Positions 11,089 through 22,731 of a DNA stretch of 64,000 bases are shown here, in pieces (position 1 is the stretch's first letter; every line of letters starts with the position of its first letter). The notes under the pieces are model-generated. The model worked only from the letters and a program-made list of their open reading frames with translations, searched no databases and had not been told where the DNA came from. The stretch lies in NCBI GenBank assembly GCA_020740775.1, contig JAHEWK010000001.1, positions 1,798,001 to 1,862,000 of the forward strand. The letters are read 5' to 3'. The stretch comes from Ilyonectria destructans. Its lineage: Eukaryota; Ascomycota; Sordariomycetes; Hypocreales; Nectriaceae. The translations under genes were made by a program, and so were the position numbers.

Positions 11089-12932
11089 ATGCCTTCCTAT
11101 GCCTTGCCCACCGACGCCAAGATGATTTCTCGGCATCATGCTGGTGCCTACTCCAACGGCTATCCGCGCGGGAACACCTTCGACATGTCCCCTCATAGGT
11201 AACTCCGCCGCCAGCTGTATATACCGTTCCCTTGCCCTTTGCTGACTCTCGACTTCTCAAATAGATTCCAGCCTCGAGCGTCGACACCGGCCCAGAGACG
11301 GCGCCAGAAGCTCCTCGTCCGCCTCGGGGTAGTCTTCGTTATCCTCCTCGTCTTCAGCCTGTGGCTGTGGCCGTCTAGCCCTGTCGCCTCCCTCGTTTCC
11401 TTCGGCCTTCTATCCACCGGGGATGGCCTCGAGCTCGAGACGGTCCGATACTATGACTTGACCAATGTCCAGGGCACTGCCCGTGGTTGGGAGCGCGAGG
11501 AGCGCATCTTGCTGTGCGTCCCCCTTCGCGATGCGGAGCCACATCTCGCCATGTTCTTCTCCCATCTCCATAATTTTACCTACCCCCATCATCTGATCGA
11601 TCTGGCTTTCCTCGTCTCCGACTCCAAAGACCGAACCCTGGAGGTGTTGTCAGAAAACCTGGAAGCGATCCAGGCAGACCCCGACCCGAAGCAACCATAC
11701 GGTGAGATTTCCATCATCGAAAAGGACTTTGGACAAAAGGTCAACCAGGACGTTGAGAGTCGCCATGGCTTTGCTGCACAAGCTAGCCGAAGAAAGCTGA
11801 TGGCTCAGGCTCGCAACTGGCTGCTCAGCGCTGCCCTACGACCCTACCACTCCTGGGTGTACTGGCGAGATGTGGACGTAGAGACGGCCCCCTTTACCAT
11901 CCTGGAGGACCTTATGCGGCATAACAAGGACGTTATTGTTCCCAGTAAGTCTAAACGATCGCCATAGTATTTATGGAAGTATTGACCCGATTATAGATGT
12001 TTGGCGACCATTGCCCGACTGGCTTGGCGGGGAACAGCCATATGACTTGAACTCGTGGCAAGAATCAGAGACGGCCCTGGCCCTGGCCGATACGCTCGAC
12101 GAGGATGCAGTCATCGTTGAAGGTTACGCCGAGTATGCTACTTGGCGACCCCATCTTGCGTACCTTCGCGATCCCTATGGCGACCCCGACATGGAGATGG
12201 AGATCGACGGTGTTGGAGGTGTCAGCATCCTGGCAAAGGCCAAGGTCTTTCGATCGGGTGTTCACTTCCCAGCCTTTAGTTTCGAGAAGCACGCTGAGAC
12301 GGAGGGTTTTGGAAAGGTACGATATGTTATGTTTCGGTTTCGTGAGGCTCAGCAGTACTGACACGGACACTACAGATGGCCAAGAGAATGCGCTACTCAG
12401 TCGTAGGCCTGCCGCACTACACTATCTGGCATTTATACGAGCCTAGTGTGGACGATGTCAAACACATGGAGGTACGTTTCAACTTTGATGCTTCCGATAT
12501 ACCATGACCCCCTGAGATGTACTTGTTTATTGACTCTCGACCTAGGAGATGGAGCGAGAGAGGCTTGCCCGCGAGAAGGAAGAGGAGGAAAGGAAGAAGA
12601 AGGAACAAAAGATTAAAGAAGAATTCAGCGATACGAGGGGTGAGTGGGAAAAGGACAAGCAAGAGATGAATGATCTCAAAGCCCAGCAGCGGGCGGCGGA
12701 CGCAGACCGGGCCAAAGCTCCGCCTGTGGGAGACAAGGCCTTTGACAAGGCCCCTGAGGGTGAAAAAGAGTTGGAAAGAGCTCCCGAAGGCGCCGCCGCC
12801 AAGCCTGATGCTCCCGTGGAAGCAGCCAAGGCAGAAGTGAATGCGCAGAAGGTCGAAAAAGTGGAAGGAAATGCGCAAAAGGATGAGAAGGTGAAGGTGA
12901 ATGCACCGAAGGAAAACAAGGTGGCAGCTTAA
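11089..12932 (+). CDS. ANP1: Anp1/Mnn9/Van1-family mannosyltransferase (mannan polymerase subunit)
   Basis: Golgi type II membrane glycosyltransferase that extends the alpha-1,6 mannan backbone of N-glycans. Five exons: 11089-11198, 11265-11944, 11997-12316, 12376-12471, 12546-12932, all GT-AG with consistent phase, for 530 residues. After a 52-residue basic cytosolic tail there is one membrane anchor (about 53-72). The luminal domain shows YYDLTNVQG, ILLCVPLRDAEPHL, WVYWRDVDVETAP with its acidic D-V-D motif, VPNVWRPLP across the second intron, and GLPHYTIWHLYEPSVDD. The last exon encodes a Lys/Glu/Ala-rich charged tail with repeated K-(V/D)-E-K-V phrases. The family is clear; assignment to ANP1 rather than MNN9 or VAN1 leans on that long tail and is less certain. 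Confidence 0.8.
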
Positions 12933-13772
12933 AGGGATTCTGGGTCCCGACGAGGAGTCGATCTCCTCGTGTCATGGTTGGCTACCATTTTGCAGCGTCT
13001 ATTTGTACAATACAAGGCATGGAGATTGACGGAGGTAGACTTGGGAAGAGGGCTTTTACTGTCAGGAATGTCGGCTGGCTGGCTTGCGGGAGACATGATG
13101 AACACTCACTGTGTCGCAGCGTACAAGGCGTCTGGTACAAGGAACTGGTTACAGAAAATGAACAGTACAAATCACAGATCTCGAGATGGGGTTTATATTT
13201 ATAATGGTCAGAGGAGCGTATATTTGATTCGATAGGGGTAGTTTTGTCCAGGTAGCAAGTGATACTCTGCGACATGATGGCGTGAGGATGTTCGTCCGCT
13301 CTCTGAGCAGAACTTCCAGGTCCACCACCACCTCTTACATGTCCCCCACTAAACTGCACCGGAATAAAATACCCGACTCCCCGTGGCCGCTGGACGTGCA
13401 GCAAAATCCAGGGGCAAACAACCTTCCCAGGCAGGGGCGTCGGCGAGGCTCCCAGGCCGATCCGATGACACGCAGCCAATCAGGGCGCGGCTGGGACGAC
13501 ACCTTCGAGAAAGACCCAAGCTTCCTGCGATAGCTACCTCAACCCTGGCAGCAGCTGACTTTGGCACCGGCCGACTGGACACAGTATTCAAGTCGTCTGG
13601 ACGTATCTGTCCCCTTTCCATCCATCATTAATAGCCAGGCTGGTCCATTACAGCCTCCGATCAGACCTCGCCTCTCCTCACGCAACCCCCTCCGATTCCG
13701 AGCCCAGGCGAGTCGCACGGCCGCTTGACACCGACATCTGTCCTTGAGCGCTGCACGCCGCACTCGCAGATC
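12933..13772. other. intergenic, ANP1 3' region and GEA promoter
   Basis: No gene supported. The short open frames here are not continued by sensible exons. The last 200 bp before the GEA start are C-rich. Confidence 0.4.
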
Positions 13773-16700
13773 ATGAGTCGCGATGCGCAGCCCCCCGCAA
13801 CCATGGAGAGCCCTCAGTCTTCCGGGCTCTCGACCTTCGAGAATCGCACTATTCCCCCGAGGATGCAGTACCGAAGCCGCCCCGTCTCCGTCGCCGTCGA
13901 CCCCGTCTCGCTGGTGATATCTGAGTGCATCTCCATCACCTCCGTCATCCAGAAACATGCCCGCTCCCCACACTCGTCCGTCTCCGCCATCCTTGGAGGC
14001 AGCCCGAATCCTGTCCACCTGGGACCTCCCAGCCCAGCCCTGGGTGGGAGGAGCAAGAGCCCCTCCGGCAGCATCAGCGGCGACAGCGCCAAAGACATTG
14101 GCCTGGCCAACCGCTGGGGGCTGCGCGGCCAGAAGGGGAAGAGTATGCAGGACAATCCTATGATTACAGGCTTTGGGAAGCTGAGGCATGAGCTTGCCGG
14201 TGTCAAAGGTGCGCATTCCTGGCAGTGTTCTGCAAATGCCCTGTGGTAAAGCTAACCTGTGTGTATAGACATCCGGTCCTTCGATGCCCCGTCAATCCTT
14301 GCACCTTTCCTCCACGTTATTCAGGCCAAAGGCACCGCCGCTCCGATTACGATCCTCGCCTTGGGCGCCCTGAGAAAATTCTTGGCCTACGGTTTCATCT
14401 GCCCCGAGTCGCCACGCTTTGCCTTGGCCATGCAGTCTCTTTCCGCTGCCGTCACACATTGTCAGTTCGACATTAGCGACTCGGGGCAGGTGGAGGTTGT
14501 ACTTCTCATGATTCTCAACCTGATGGAGGACATGATGTCAGGCCCTGGAGGAGATATCCTCAGCGACGAGAGCGTTTGCGACATGATGGGCCGTGGTCTT
14601 GCCATCTGCTCCCAACCTCGCTTCTCCCCTGTCCTACGCAGAACCGCCGAGGCCTCCATGGTCCGAATGTGCCAGATTATATTCGAAGATGTCAAGCACC
14701 TCGAGTTCGAAGCTGGTGATGATGCTGAAGCTCTAGATCAGCAAGTGGACGAGGATCTGGACAGTGTCAAAATGGATGCCACGCCCGCTGATACCGACAC
14801 TCTATCCGCCGAGCCCAAAGCCCTCGAGGTCGTTAAGGCGGAGGTGTCAGACTCAGAGCGAACTAGCAGAGACACCGCGGTCGATACGGAGGCAGGAGGA
14901 GTCACGATCAGCGATCCGAGCGAAGAGACGGAGTCTCTTGACCTGAGGCCTTACTCCCTTCCTTCTGTACGGGAGCTCTTCCGGGTTCTCGTCAACTTTT
15001 TGGATCCTCAAGATCGCCACCATACAGATACTATGAGAGTCATGGCTCTGCGAATAATTCACGTTGCACTTGAGGTCTCTGGACCATTCATCGCTCGACA
15101 CCCTGCTCTTGCTGTCATCGCGGAGGACCGACTTTGCAGCTACCTTTTCCAGCTTGTCAGGTCTGATAACATGGCCATCCTTCAGGAATCACTCATTGTT
15201 GCTGGGACTCTGTTGGCAACATGCCGAGGTGTCCTCAAGCTGCAGCAAGAGCTGTTCCTGTCTTACTTGGTAGCGTGTCTACACCCCAAAGTGGAGATTC
15301 CCCGAGAGCCTGGAATCGAGCCCGCCTTGTATGCTGGCATCCCCCAGACGCCTAAGCTTGTGAAGCCTCCTCAATCCTCACAGCCGGGTAGTGGACGGGC
15401 GACTCCAGTTCCAGTCAAGGACCGCCAAAAGCTGGGCCTTGAAGGTGGTGCTAGGAAGCCCGATGCCCGCCAGGCCATGGTAGAGAGTATTGGCGTATTG
15501 TCAAGGATGCCAACATTCATGGCTGAGCTCTTTGTGAATTATGACTGCGACCCGAACCGAGCCGATTTGTGTGAGGACATGATTGGACTGTTGTCGAGGA
15601 ATGCTCTGCCCGACTCGGCCACCTGGAGCACAACGAGTGTCCCCCCCCTGTGTCTCGATGCCTTGTTACGGTACATTCAGTTCATCGCTGAGAGACTTCA
15701 CGAAGAACCTGTGCGTGATGGCTATCCTAGCCCCGAAGCTCTCAAGGAGCAAAGACGCCGAAAGAAAATCATCATCAAGGGAGCGAACATGTTCAATGAG
15801 AAGCCCAAAGCCGGCCTGGGCTACCTAGAAGCGCAGGGCATTATCGAAAATGCCACTGATCCTGTTGCTGTTGCCAAGTTCCTCAAGGGAACCTCCCGTG
15901 TGTCCAAAAAGGTCCTGGGTGATTTCCTTTCCAAAAGGGGCAATGAGGAGATCTTGAAGGCATTTATGGACGTGTTCGAATTCTCCGGGAAGCGCGTTGA
16001 CGAGGCTCTGAGATTGCTACTCGAGTCCTTCAGATTACCTGGCGAGTCGCCTCTGATTTCCACCATTGTGGAGCGTTTCGCGGAAAAATACTCCAGTGAT
16101 GAATCCGTCGAGGAAGTTGCCAACAATGATGCTGTTTATGTTTTGACATACGCAATCATCTTGCTAAACACGGATCAGCACAATCCGAACTTGAACGCCT
16201 CGAAGCGGATGACTTTCGAAGATTTCTCCAGAAACCTTCGAGGCGTGAACAATGGCCAGAACTTTACACCGGAGTATCTGCAAACCATTTTCGATTCGAT
16301 CAAGTCTAACGAGATCATCTTGCCCGACGAACACGACAATAAGCATGCCTTTGACTATGCTTGGAAAGAGCTTCTCCTTAAATCCGAGTCTGCGGGGAAC
16401 CTGATTCTCTGCGACACCAACATTTATGATGCCGACATGTTTGCCACTACCTGGAAACCCATCATCTCAACCTTGTCATATGTCTTCATGTCCGCTACCG
16501 ATGACGCCGTCTTTGCTAGAATTGTCACTGGCTTTGACGAATGCGCACGCATCGCCACCAAGTATCAGAACACCGAAGCACTTGACCAGATCGTCTTCTG
16601 CCTTAGTCACATGTCCACTCTAGCCACGGAGTCGTCCTTCAACACCTCACTAAATACTGAGGTCCAGGCCGGTGAGGGTAGTGTCATGGTGAGCGAACTT

Positions 16701-19033
16701 GCTGTGAAGCTGGGCAGGGACTTCCGCGCCCAGCTTGCAACACTGGTACTCTTCCGCGTCGTCACCGGCAGTGAAAGCCTGTTGCATGACAGTTGGAAAT
16801 ATGTAGGTTTGTGTTTTCTCCATCTTTGTACGGCGCTAATTCTATCAGATCATCCGCATATGGCTCAACCTCTTTACCAACTCGCTGATCTCCTCCTTTT
16901 CCCCAAGCGCCATCCCCTCTCTGCCCGTCCCAGCCATCCCGCTTCAGACCCCATCCCAAGTTATCGATCGTGTCTCCCGGACATCGGAAACTGGGTTCTT
17001 CTCTGCCTTCACGTCGTATATCTCGAGCTATGCTGCCGATGACCCTCCTGAGCCATCTGACGAGGAGCTCGAGAGTACTCTGTGCACTATCGATTGCGTA
17101 AACTCGTGCAAGATGACGGATGTTTTTGAAAACATTGCGTGAGTCAAGCTCCTTCATTTTAAATTCTAAGCTCTGACGATACTACAGCAAGCTTGATGCG
17201 GCGACTGCCACAATTGTGGTACAAACGCTCATCGACCAGCTTCCTGAGGATAACAACACGACGGTAATCACCGTCAAGCAAGAGAACATGCCTGCATCTC
17301 CTACAAGCAGCCAACTTCCATCGGAAGGACTACCGAAGTACGACCCCAGTGTGACCTATATTCTAGAGTTCTGTACCCTGCTCGCGACGAGAGACGCCGA
17401 AGCTATCGAGAGTATGGGCAAGGTGGTGTTTGATACCCTGCAGGGCGTTCTCCGTGATTCCAGCCAGTATCATGCCGTCACCATCTCAAGAGCAACTTTC
17501 TACGCTCTGAAACTCTTGAAAACCAGCTATGTATGATTTCCCAGGAACTTGAGCTATCAGCATGCTAATACAACCGAGAAGGAACACGATTTTGTCAACG
17601 TGCCATTCCTCCTCCACACAATCTCGAGTCTCCCCCAAGATGCGCTGGGTAAAACCTCGGATCTTACTCTGGCAGGCCTCGCGATCTGTATCGATGAACC
17701 TGGCCCATTGAGACGGGAGATTATGACGTCTCCAGACTTCTGGGCAATCCTCCGAACTTTGGCTGGAAGACCTGAGTCGGCCGCATTGGTGTTTGGAATC
17801 CTCGAGAGGGGAATCACTGGTGACCCTCAGGCTATCTTGGCTGATAACTATGAGGCAGCCATCTCACTTCTGAATGACTTTGCCACTGCTGCAAACCCCA
17901 AACAGCCTACCTTGCAGAGGACGGGTTCTCAGCAACAGAGGACGCCCCAGAAGAAGCAAGAAGGAAAACGGTAAATTCACTGCAGCCGCCAGCTTAGGAT
18001 TATGTGAGCTAATTAGTGTCAGTCATTCTGAGGTCGTTACGAGAGGATCTAAGGCCGTGGATATTCTGTACAGTCTTACGGCTCGGATCCCCCATCTCAT
18101 GCAACAGTCTCAACTTGAGAGCAGTGAAGGTTTGTCACAGCTCATGTTTCTCATCGACGTAATTGCAATAGCTAAATTATCGCTTCCAGCCTGGTCAGCC
18201 TATTGGCTACCCATCTTCCAAGCGTTGACGAACCAATGCGCGAACCCCTGCCGGGAGGTGCGACAACTCGCCTTCTCAGCCCTGCAGCGATCTCTGCTCT
18301 CGCCGGAACTCACTTGCAGTGATCCCAAGGAGTGGACCGCCATCTTTGGCAAGGTTCTGTTTCCCTTGATTCTACGACTGCTCAAGCCCGAGGTCTTTTC
18401 GTCGGACCGGGATGGAATGAGTGAGATGAGGGTCCAGTCTGCATCACTCCTGTGCAAAGTATTCCTGCAATACCTCGTGCTTCTATCTGAGTGGGATGGA
18501 ATGTTGGACCTTTGGGTCAAGATTGTTGATATTATGGATCGTCTCATGAATAGCGGCCAAGGCGACAGCTTGGTAAGTCAATATGGGCGACGACCCTTGT
18601 TCCATAATTCAAGTAAGGCTAACGGAATTCGTTGTAGGAGGAAGCAGTCCGCGAGAACTTGAAAAACGTCGTCTTGTTTATGGCCAGCAGTGGATACCTT
18701 GTATCGCCGAAGAAAGATGTGTCCAAGGAGAAGCTGTGGACAGAGACTTGGAAGCGAATTGACCGTTTCCTGCCAGATTTACGGAGCGACCTTGCTTTAG
18801 AGGAGCCCCTGACCGAGGAGGAGAAGATCGCAAAGACGCAGAGGCAGAGTGAAGCAGAGCCCAAGGATGCTACACAAGTGAAGGCGACAGAGGAATTGAC
18901 GGAGAAGCAGAAAGAAGCAGAAGAGGAAGAAGAAGAGGACGAGGACGACGAAGAAGACGAGGAAGAAAATGAGGAAGAAGGAGAGAGTGACAAAGAGAAA
19001 GATGAAGTGAAGAAGGAGGCAAAGGAGGCCTAG
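13773..19033 (+). CDS. Sec7-domain Arf guanine nucleotide exchange factor, GEA1/GEA2 (GBF1) type
   Basis: Activates Arf GTPases at the early Golgi for COPI coat assembly. Eight exons: 13773-14208, 14269-16802, 16849-17138, 17188-17530, 17582-17970, 18023-18129, 18190-18572, 18638-19033, giving 1,625 residues, close to the family. The N-terminal DCB/HUS region follows a Ser/Pro-rich leader. The Sec7 domain spans about residues 675-870, with the catalytic glutamate finger in FRLPGE (Glu738) and YAIILLNTDQHNPN (773-786). Post-Sec7 HEAT-like regions include WSAYWLPIFQALT and DGMSEMRVQSASLLCK. The last exon ends in a long Glu/Asp/Lys tail. Intron 4 has a tandem acceptor (GAGAAG), so one extra Lys is possible. 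ATG 13803 is an alternative start with a better context. It ends 588 bp before FIG4. Confidence 0.88.
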
Positions 19034-19621
19034 ATGATGGCTTAGAGCGAATAGAAAGAGCACCAGATGCGTCTGGGTGATGCGAATGATGGCATTGGCG
19101 GTATCTAGCCCTGGTACATTGTCGTCTACTATCAGATTAGAGAGAGAGACGTCAGTCGACTGTACAAATGCAATAATCTAGACCACGTCAGTATACAGGT
19201 GATTGGCCCTAGCTTAGTTTGGCGTGCACACCGTGATCCAAGAAGTTCTTTTTAGAATGACCTAGAGGATTGAACTCTCGTTCTGACAAATGGCTGACAT
19301 AGTTGGTTAAGGTACTGGGTCTCTCTTAGCAGTTGCTTGGTTGGCGGGGCGGGTCCCTGTAGCGACGTCATCTGAATGCGGGCCAGTTGAGGTACGTACT
19401 GGGTGCATGTGATATACCTGGAGCTCCATGTGATACCTGGAGCTCACAGCTCACAAACTACCTTGACAAGGCCAACCCAGAGCCAACCTCCCTCCTCTTT
19501 CACCACACGAGCTTCGCCCGCTATCCACGAATCTCGTGCAAATCCTGTATGTGACCAGAGCTTCCGGTAGCAGTCGCGCAGCCCGCCCTTGGCGGCAGGA
19601 TATGCGTCATCATTCTCCAGC
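19034..19621. other. intergenic, GEA 3' region and FIG4 promoter
   Basis: No gene supported. A short imperfect direct repeat of TGTGATA..CCTGGAGCTC occurs at about 19,409-19,446. tRNA-arm-like stretches near 19,210-19,310 were considered and rejected. Confidence 0.35.
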
Positions 19622-22600
19622 ATGTCTGAGTTTGGTGTCCCAGACTCGCTCAGCCCAGCGCCCTCCGTTATTATCCCGACCACCCCAGACCCGAACGGTG
19701 ACGCGCCAGTCTTTCCTCTGCTACAAAACAATGGAGCTGCGAGCCCGCTGTCGTCAGATGCTGCGGGAGGCGCCAACCGAGCCGGCGAAGACGACAATGA
19801 CGACGAGCCCGCCGTAGCCAAGCCCTTTGTCCGCACCACCAGCCCAGATCCCGCCGCCCGCACCGTCGAAGATACCTTTGACGACGATCGTGTGCCCGAT
19901 CGCCTCATATACAAGATGCACAAGTTCAGCCTCTACGAAACGGCTAGTCGGTATTACATTGTCGGCGTGGATGTAAGCGAGAAGCGGTACCGCATTCTCA
20001 AGATCGACCGAACCACCGAAGGCGCCGAGCTGAACATGACGGACGACAAGATTGTGTACAGCCTCAAGGAGATGAACAGGTTGTTGGACACTATCGACGA
20101 CGGCAACCGCGGTACCGGTGGCATCAAGCTGCGCTGCACCACCTGGGGCCTGCTTGGCTTCATCAAGTTCACGGGGCCCTACTACATGCTCCTCATCACC
20201 AAGAAGAGCACCGTTGCCATGGTGGGGGGTCACTATATTTATCAAATCGAGGGCACTGAGCTGGTTCCCTTGACTCCAGGAAAGTTCAAGCCGGACTCAC
20301 GCAACACCGAGGAACAGCGCTTCCTTGGTATCCTCAATAACCTCGATCTGACTAGGTCTTTTTACTACAGCTACTCGTACGACGTCACCCGCACCCTGCA
20401 GCATAACGTCATCCGCGAGCGAGAAGCCCTCGCTCAGGGCATTCTGCCGCCCTCAGATGACGACTTCAACTCAATGTTTGTGTGGAACAATTACCTCCTA
20501 GAGCCGGCCGTCACGGCCCTCCGAGACCCCTACGATTGGTGTCGCCCTATTATCCATGGATATATTGACCAGGCGGGTGAGTTATGCCGCGCCGCCACAG
20601 TGTAGATGAGGCTACTAACAGGAAACAGCTCTGTCTATATATGGACGTACCGCTCACATCACGGTCATTGCGAGACGCTCTCGGTTCTTTGCCGGTGCCC
20701 GGTTTCTGAAACGAGGAGCTAACGACCTGGTATGTCCATCCTTCTCTTGTTTCTACACGGCGGTTCCATCATAGAAGATGCCAGCAGGGCGGGTATTCAA
20801 TCAAATGGTGCTAACTATCTTCAGGGCTATGTTGCCAATGATGTAGAAACGGAGCAAATCGTCGCTGAGTCCCTGACTACCTCGTTCCATGCTCCTGGTC
20901 CTCAACTTTTCTGTAGCCCCCAGTATACCTCCTATGTCCAACACCGAGGCAGTATTCCGCTTTACTGGACTCAAGATAACACTGGCGTTACCCCAAAGCC
21001 TCCGATCGAGCTCAACCTGGTCGACCCATTCTACGGGGCTGCAGCGCTGCATTTTGATAACCTGTTTGAGCGCTATGGCGCTCCACTCTACGTGGTCAAC
21101 CTAATCAAGGCCAAAGAACGACAGCCCAGAGAGTCAAAGCTCTTAGGGGAGTATACGCATGCCATCAACTACCTGAACCAGTTTCTCCCCGCAGACAAGA
21201 AAATCATCCACAAGGCATGGGACATGAGTCGAGCTTCCAAGGTCCGCGGCGGCGACGTCATCGGCAACCTTGAGCTGATCGCCGAGTCAGTCCTCAACAC
21301 GACCGGCTTCTTCCAGAACGGCGATGGCATTACGAGCTCCATGACGGCACAGAACGGGGTGGCTCGCACAAACTGCATCGACTGCCTGGATCGCACCAAC
21401 GCGGCTCAGTTCGCCATCGGGAAGCGGGCGTTGGGCCACCAGCTGCACGCCCTCGGTATCCTGGAAAATACATCGGTCGAGTATGACACAGATGCCGTCA
21501 ATCTCTTTACCCACATGTGGCACGACCATGGTGACACTATTGCGGTCCAGTACGGCGGCTCCCAGCTCGTCAACACTATGGAGACGTATCGCAAGATCAA
21601 CCAGTGGACTAGTCACTCCCGTGACATGATTGAGAGCTTCAAGCGCTACTATAATAACTCATTCCTGGACAGCCAGCGACAGGAAGCCTATAACCTGTTC
21701 CTGGGCAACTACATATTCACTCAGGGGCAGCCCATGCTTTGGGATCTGGCCACGGACTACTATCTGCACCACTCTAACCCCAGGAACTGGTCCGCCAAGA
21801 CGAGGCGCAACTACATCAATTGGTACACACCGTCACACTTGAATGAGAGGAAGGTTCCCCCATACGTCCCTGGCCGGGACATTGCGCGCTTTCACCCCAT
21901 TGAATTCTTTGATGACTACTGGCTTGAGTACTACCGGCCTGCTACGCTATCGTCCTTCCCCAAAATGTTTGCGTACAAGATGAACTCCACAATCAAGTAC
22001 ATCCCCCTCAAGTCAACCCAAGACGGCCGGTATGACCTCAGTCCGTTTCGTGTTCGCACAGAAGGTGACGTGGTTCCTAGTGACAGGAAGAGACCCAAGA
22101 AGGAGACGATCAACGGCGTGGCGTCGGGTTCGTCTCGGTCGGCCTTGGTAGCAGACGGTGCCCCCTCGATGGCTTCCAACACAACTCCGACGAAAGGCAT
22201 GTCGCTGCGCTGGCTACAGCCAGTTCAGACAAAGAGATTGGCCGGCGACGATGCGTCCAGGTTGGAGTCGGCGCAAGCATTGCAAAGCGGCGAGGGCGCC
22301 CCCAAGACAAAGCCTACTGCCCTAGAAAAGTCCAATGCTGCACAGTGGACCTTTACCAAGGCCGTTCATGACTCTCTGAACCCCTCTGTCAAGGATCAGG
22401 AGGCAGACGATTATGAACGGTACATCAAACATCCTCAGAATCTTCCACTGGTGGTCTCTAGCGACACCCCTGTAGACATCGATTCTTCGGAGTATCAGGA
22501 ATACATCAACGGCGGTTGGCAGGACGAAGGTCTCATCGTCAAGGGCACTGAGGAGGAAATCGACGTATATGCGGAGTTGCTCAAGGTGGGAGAGAATCCG

Positions 22601-22699
22601 TTGACAGTAACTGAAGAGGACGGGCCGAAGAAAAGATACAAGGCCTATAGGAAATGGCTGCGCGGAAAGTCGTTCTTCAAGCAGCAACCTCTCGATTGA
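19622..22699 (+). CDS. FIG4: SAC-domain polyphosphoinositide phosphatase Fig4
   Basis: Lipid phosphatase acting on phosphatidylinositol 3,5-bisphosphate at the vacuole/endosome, in complex with Vac14 and the Fab1 kinase. Exons 19622-20576, 20629-20729 and 20825-22699 give 976 residues. The N-terminal 80 residues are low complexity and acidic. The SAC domain follows, starting near [19 protein letters not shown], with [10 protein letters not shown] and [13 protein letters not shown] across the second intron. The CX5R catalytic loop [14 protein letters not shown] has Cys536 and Arg542. The C-terminus carries the Fig4-type [20 protein letters not shown] region. A plain Sac1 would be shorter and end in two membrane helices, which are absent. 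It is convergent with the next gene; stop codons lie 32 bp apart. Confidence 0.9.
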
Positions 22700-22731
22700 T
22701 GATGGACGCGTATCGCGACTCGTCGTTTGCG

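Noticed and set aside
10649..11287. 212-codon minus-strand open frame upstream of ANP1
   Set aside because: Arg/Gly/Ser-rich shadow of C-rich promoter and exon 1 DNA; no recognisable domain, and it overlaps the well-supported ANP1 start.
19205..19320. tRNA-like arms (TAGCTTAGTTTGG, TAGTTGGTTAAGG and an inverted GAGTTCAATCC)
   Set aside because: The D-arm-like stretches are on the plus strand but the T-arm-like stretch is on the minus strand, and no acceptor stem can be formed.
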